A stretch of 46,018 nucleotides of DNA. Source: QHWT01 sp046726015. GTDB taxonomy: Bacteria; Acidobacteriota; Vicinamibacteria; Vicinamibacterales; 2-12-FULL-66-21. The notes under the pieces were generated by a model that saw only the letters and a list, made by a program, of their open reading frames with translations, searched no databases and was not told the origin of the DNA. The translations under genes were made by a program, and so were the position numbers. Shown here in pieces: positions 45,567 to 46,018 of this stretch; position 1 is the stretch's first letter, and each line of letters opens with the position of its first letter. The stretch lies in assembly GCA_046726015.1 (NCBI GenBank), contig JBKOZS010000021.1:1-46018 (forward strand), given 5' to 3'.

Positions 45567-46018
45567 CTACGGTCGTGGCGTTGCGACGTACCCGTTGCGG
45601 GCACGCACCCGGTACTCGGGCTTCACCATCCGCACCCGGATGCTGTGGTAGCGGCCGTCAGCCGGATGCGGCGGCGAGTAGGCAAGCAGGTACTGGTTGT
45701 TCAACTCCTCGGCAATCCGCGCGGTTGCGCCGTCGAGGTCCTTGCTATCCTTGACGACTTCCGTTGTGCCGCCACTCTGGTTCGTGATTTCGCGAAGCGC
45801 TTCGGGATTCACGTGTATGTTGATCGGACGTCGATCGGGTGAGTCGATGGCGACGGCATAGATAAACGCGTCCGTCCGGAGGATGGCCGTTCGAACGTCG
45901 CGCAGCGATCGGTCGCTGGCCGTATCCGCTCCGTCGGAAATCACCACCAGTGCGGCGCGCACGCGCGTCCGCATAGCCCGCATCGGTTCCGCACGGACGA
46001 TGGCGACGTAGATGGCGG
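45567..46018 (-). CDS. C-terminal part of a VWFA-domain protein (cut by window edge)
   Basis: The frame is open to the right edge; 150 residues are visible, starting AIYVAIVRAEPM. It contains ALVVISDGADTAS, the beta-strand and loop of the VWA domain that follows the MIDAS region, then IYAVAIDSPDRRP and the C-terminal end with LNNQYLLAYSPPHPADGRYHSI and VRARNGYV, typical of the acidobacterial VWFA-related proteins. The DxSxS MIDAS motif would lie outside the window. These proteins are usually secreted and of unknown function. It is convergent with the DUF4412-like gene. Confidence 0.88.
   Translation of the reverse strand, partial: AIYVAIVRAEPMRAMRTRVRAALVVISDGADTASDRSLRDVRTAILRTDAFIYAVAIDSPDRRPINIHVNPEALREITNQSGGTTEVVKDSKDLDGATARIAEELNNQYLLAYSPPHPADGRYHSIRVRMVKPEYRVRARNGYVATPRP

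Overview
The window looks like the chromosome of an uncultured, high-GC Acidobacteriota member, most likely Vicinamibacteria. The pointers are a PadR regulator beside an ADOP-type (acidobacterial duplicated orphan permease) ABC permease, a VWFA protein of the acidobacterial type at the right edge, many secreted or Tat-exported enzymes, GTG/TTG/CTG starts and repeat-rich gene junctions. This assignment rests on family recognition, not on a search. I found no tRNA, rRNA, CRISPR array, intact transposase, prophage or replication origin.

Layout. 1-10.2 kb: start of a secreted protein, a DinB protein, an OGFr-domain protein overlapping a Gfo/Idh/MocA oxidoreductase, a Ser/Thr kinase fused to a BRCT domain, a cupredoxin lipoprotein, an F420/NADP-type reductase, a tricorn-like protease and an amidohydrolase (SAH/MTA deaminase type) fused to a CYTH domain. 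10.2-19.1 kb: a Tat-exported sugar isomerase-like protein with a GH29 alpha-L-fucosidase, an unrecognised secreted protein, a Thr/Ser dehydratase with a small partner, an AsmA-like protein, a hydroxyacid dehydrogenase and a Tat-exported MBL-fold hydrolase. 19.2-28.3 kb: glpF-glpK, an ArsR/SRPBCC-SnoaL operon with a visible operator, a two-gene molybdenum hydroxylase (IorAB type), a DctA-like symporter, and a membrane protein overlapping a secreted triple-HhH protein. 28.3-32.7 kb: the giant helicase Lhr. 32.7-37.5 kb: a collapsed ADOP remnant, then a PadR-ADOP-methyltransferase segment bounded by inverted terminal-repeat-like sequences; the methyltransferase is frameshifted. 37.5-46 kb: a three-gene operon (trypsin-like lipoprotein, TM/TPR-like protein, membrane protein) with ATGA overlaps, a small metallothionein, a diacylglycerol-kinase-family gene downstream of argG with an apparent CTG start, a cytoplasmic chymotrypsin-fold protease beside a stand-alone copy of its N-terminal domain, an M20 peptidase with a DUF4412-like protein, and the end of a VWFA protein.

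The most unusual signal is in the DNA rather than the proteins. Many gene boundaries carry short arrays with a strict internal period, usually 7 bp but 8 or 9 bp at some places, while the unit sequence drifts from copy to copy. These arrays supply start codons, stop codons and protein ends, and one 63-bp array (nine heptads, 21 codons) sits in frame inside lhr. They resemble in form the heptanucleotide STRR repeats of cyanobacteria. Other dispersed elements are a 29-bp terminator-like repeat at two loci and a palindrome shared between about 15.06 kb and 38.7 kb. Four convergent gene pairs share overlapping stop codons. Candidates for new biology are the protease/pro-domain pair, the kinase-BRCT and deaminase-CYTH fusions, and the PadR-ADOP cassette with inverted ends.
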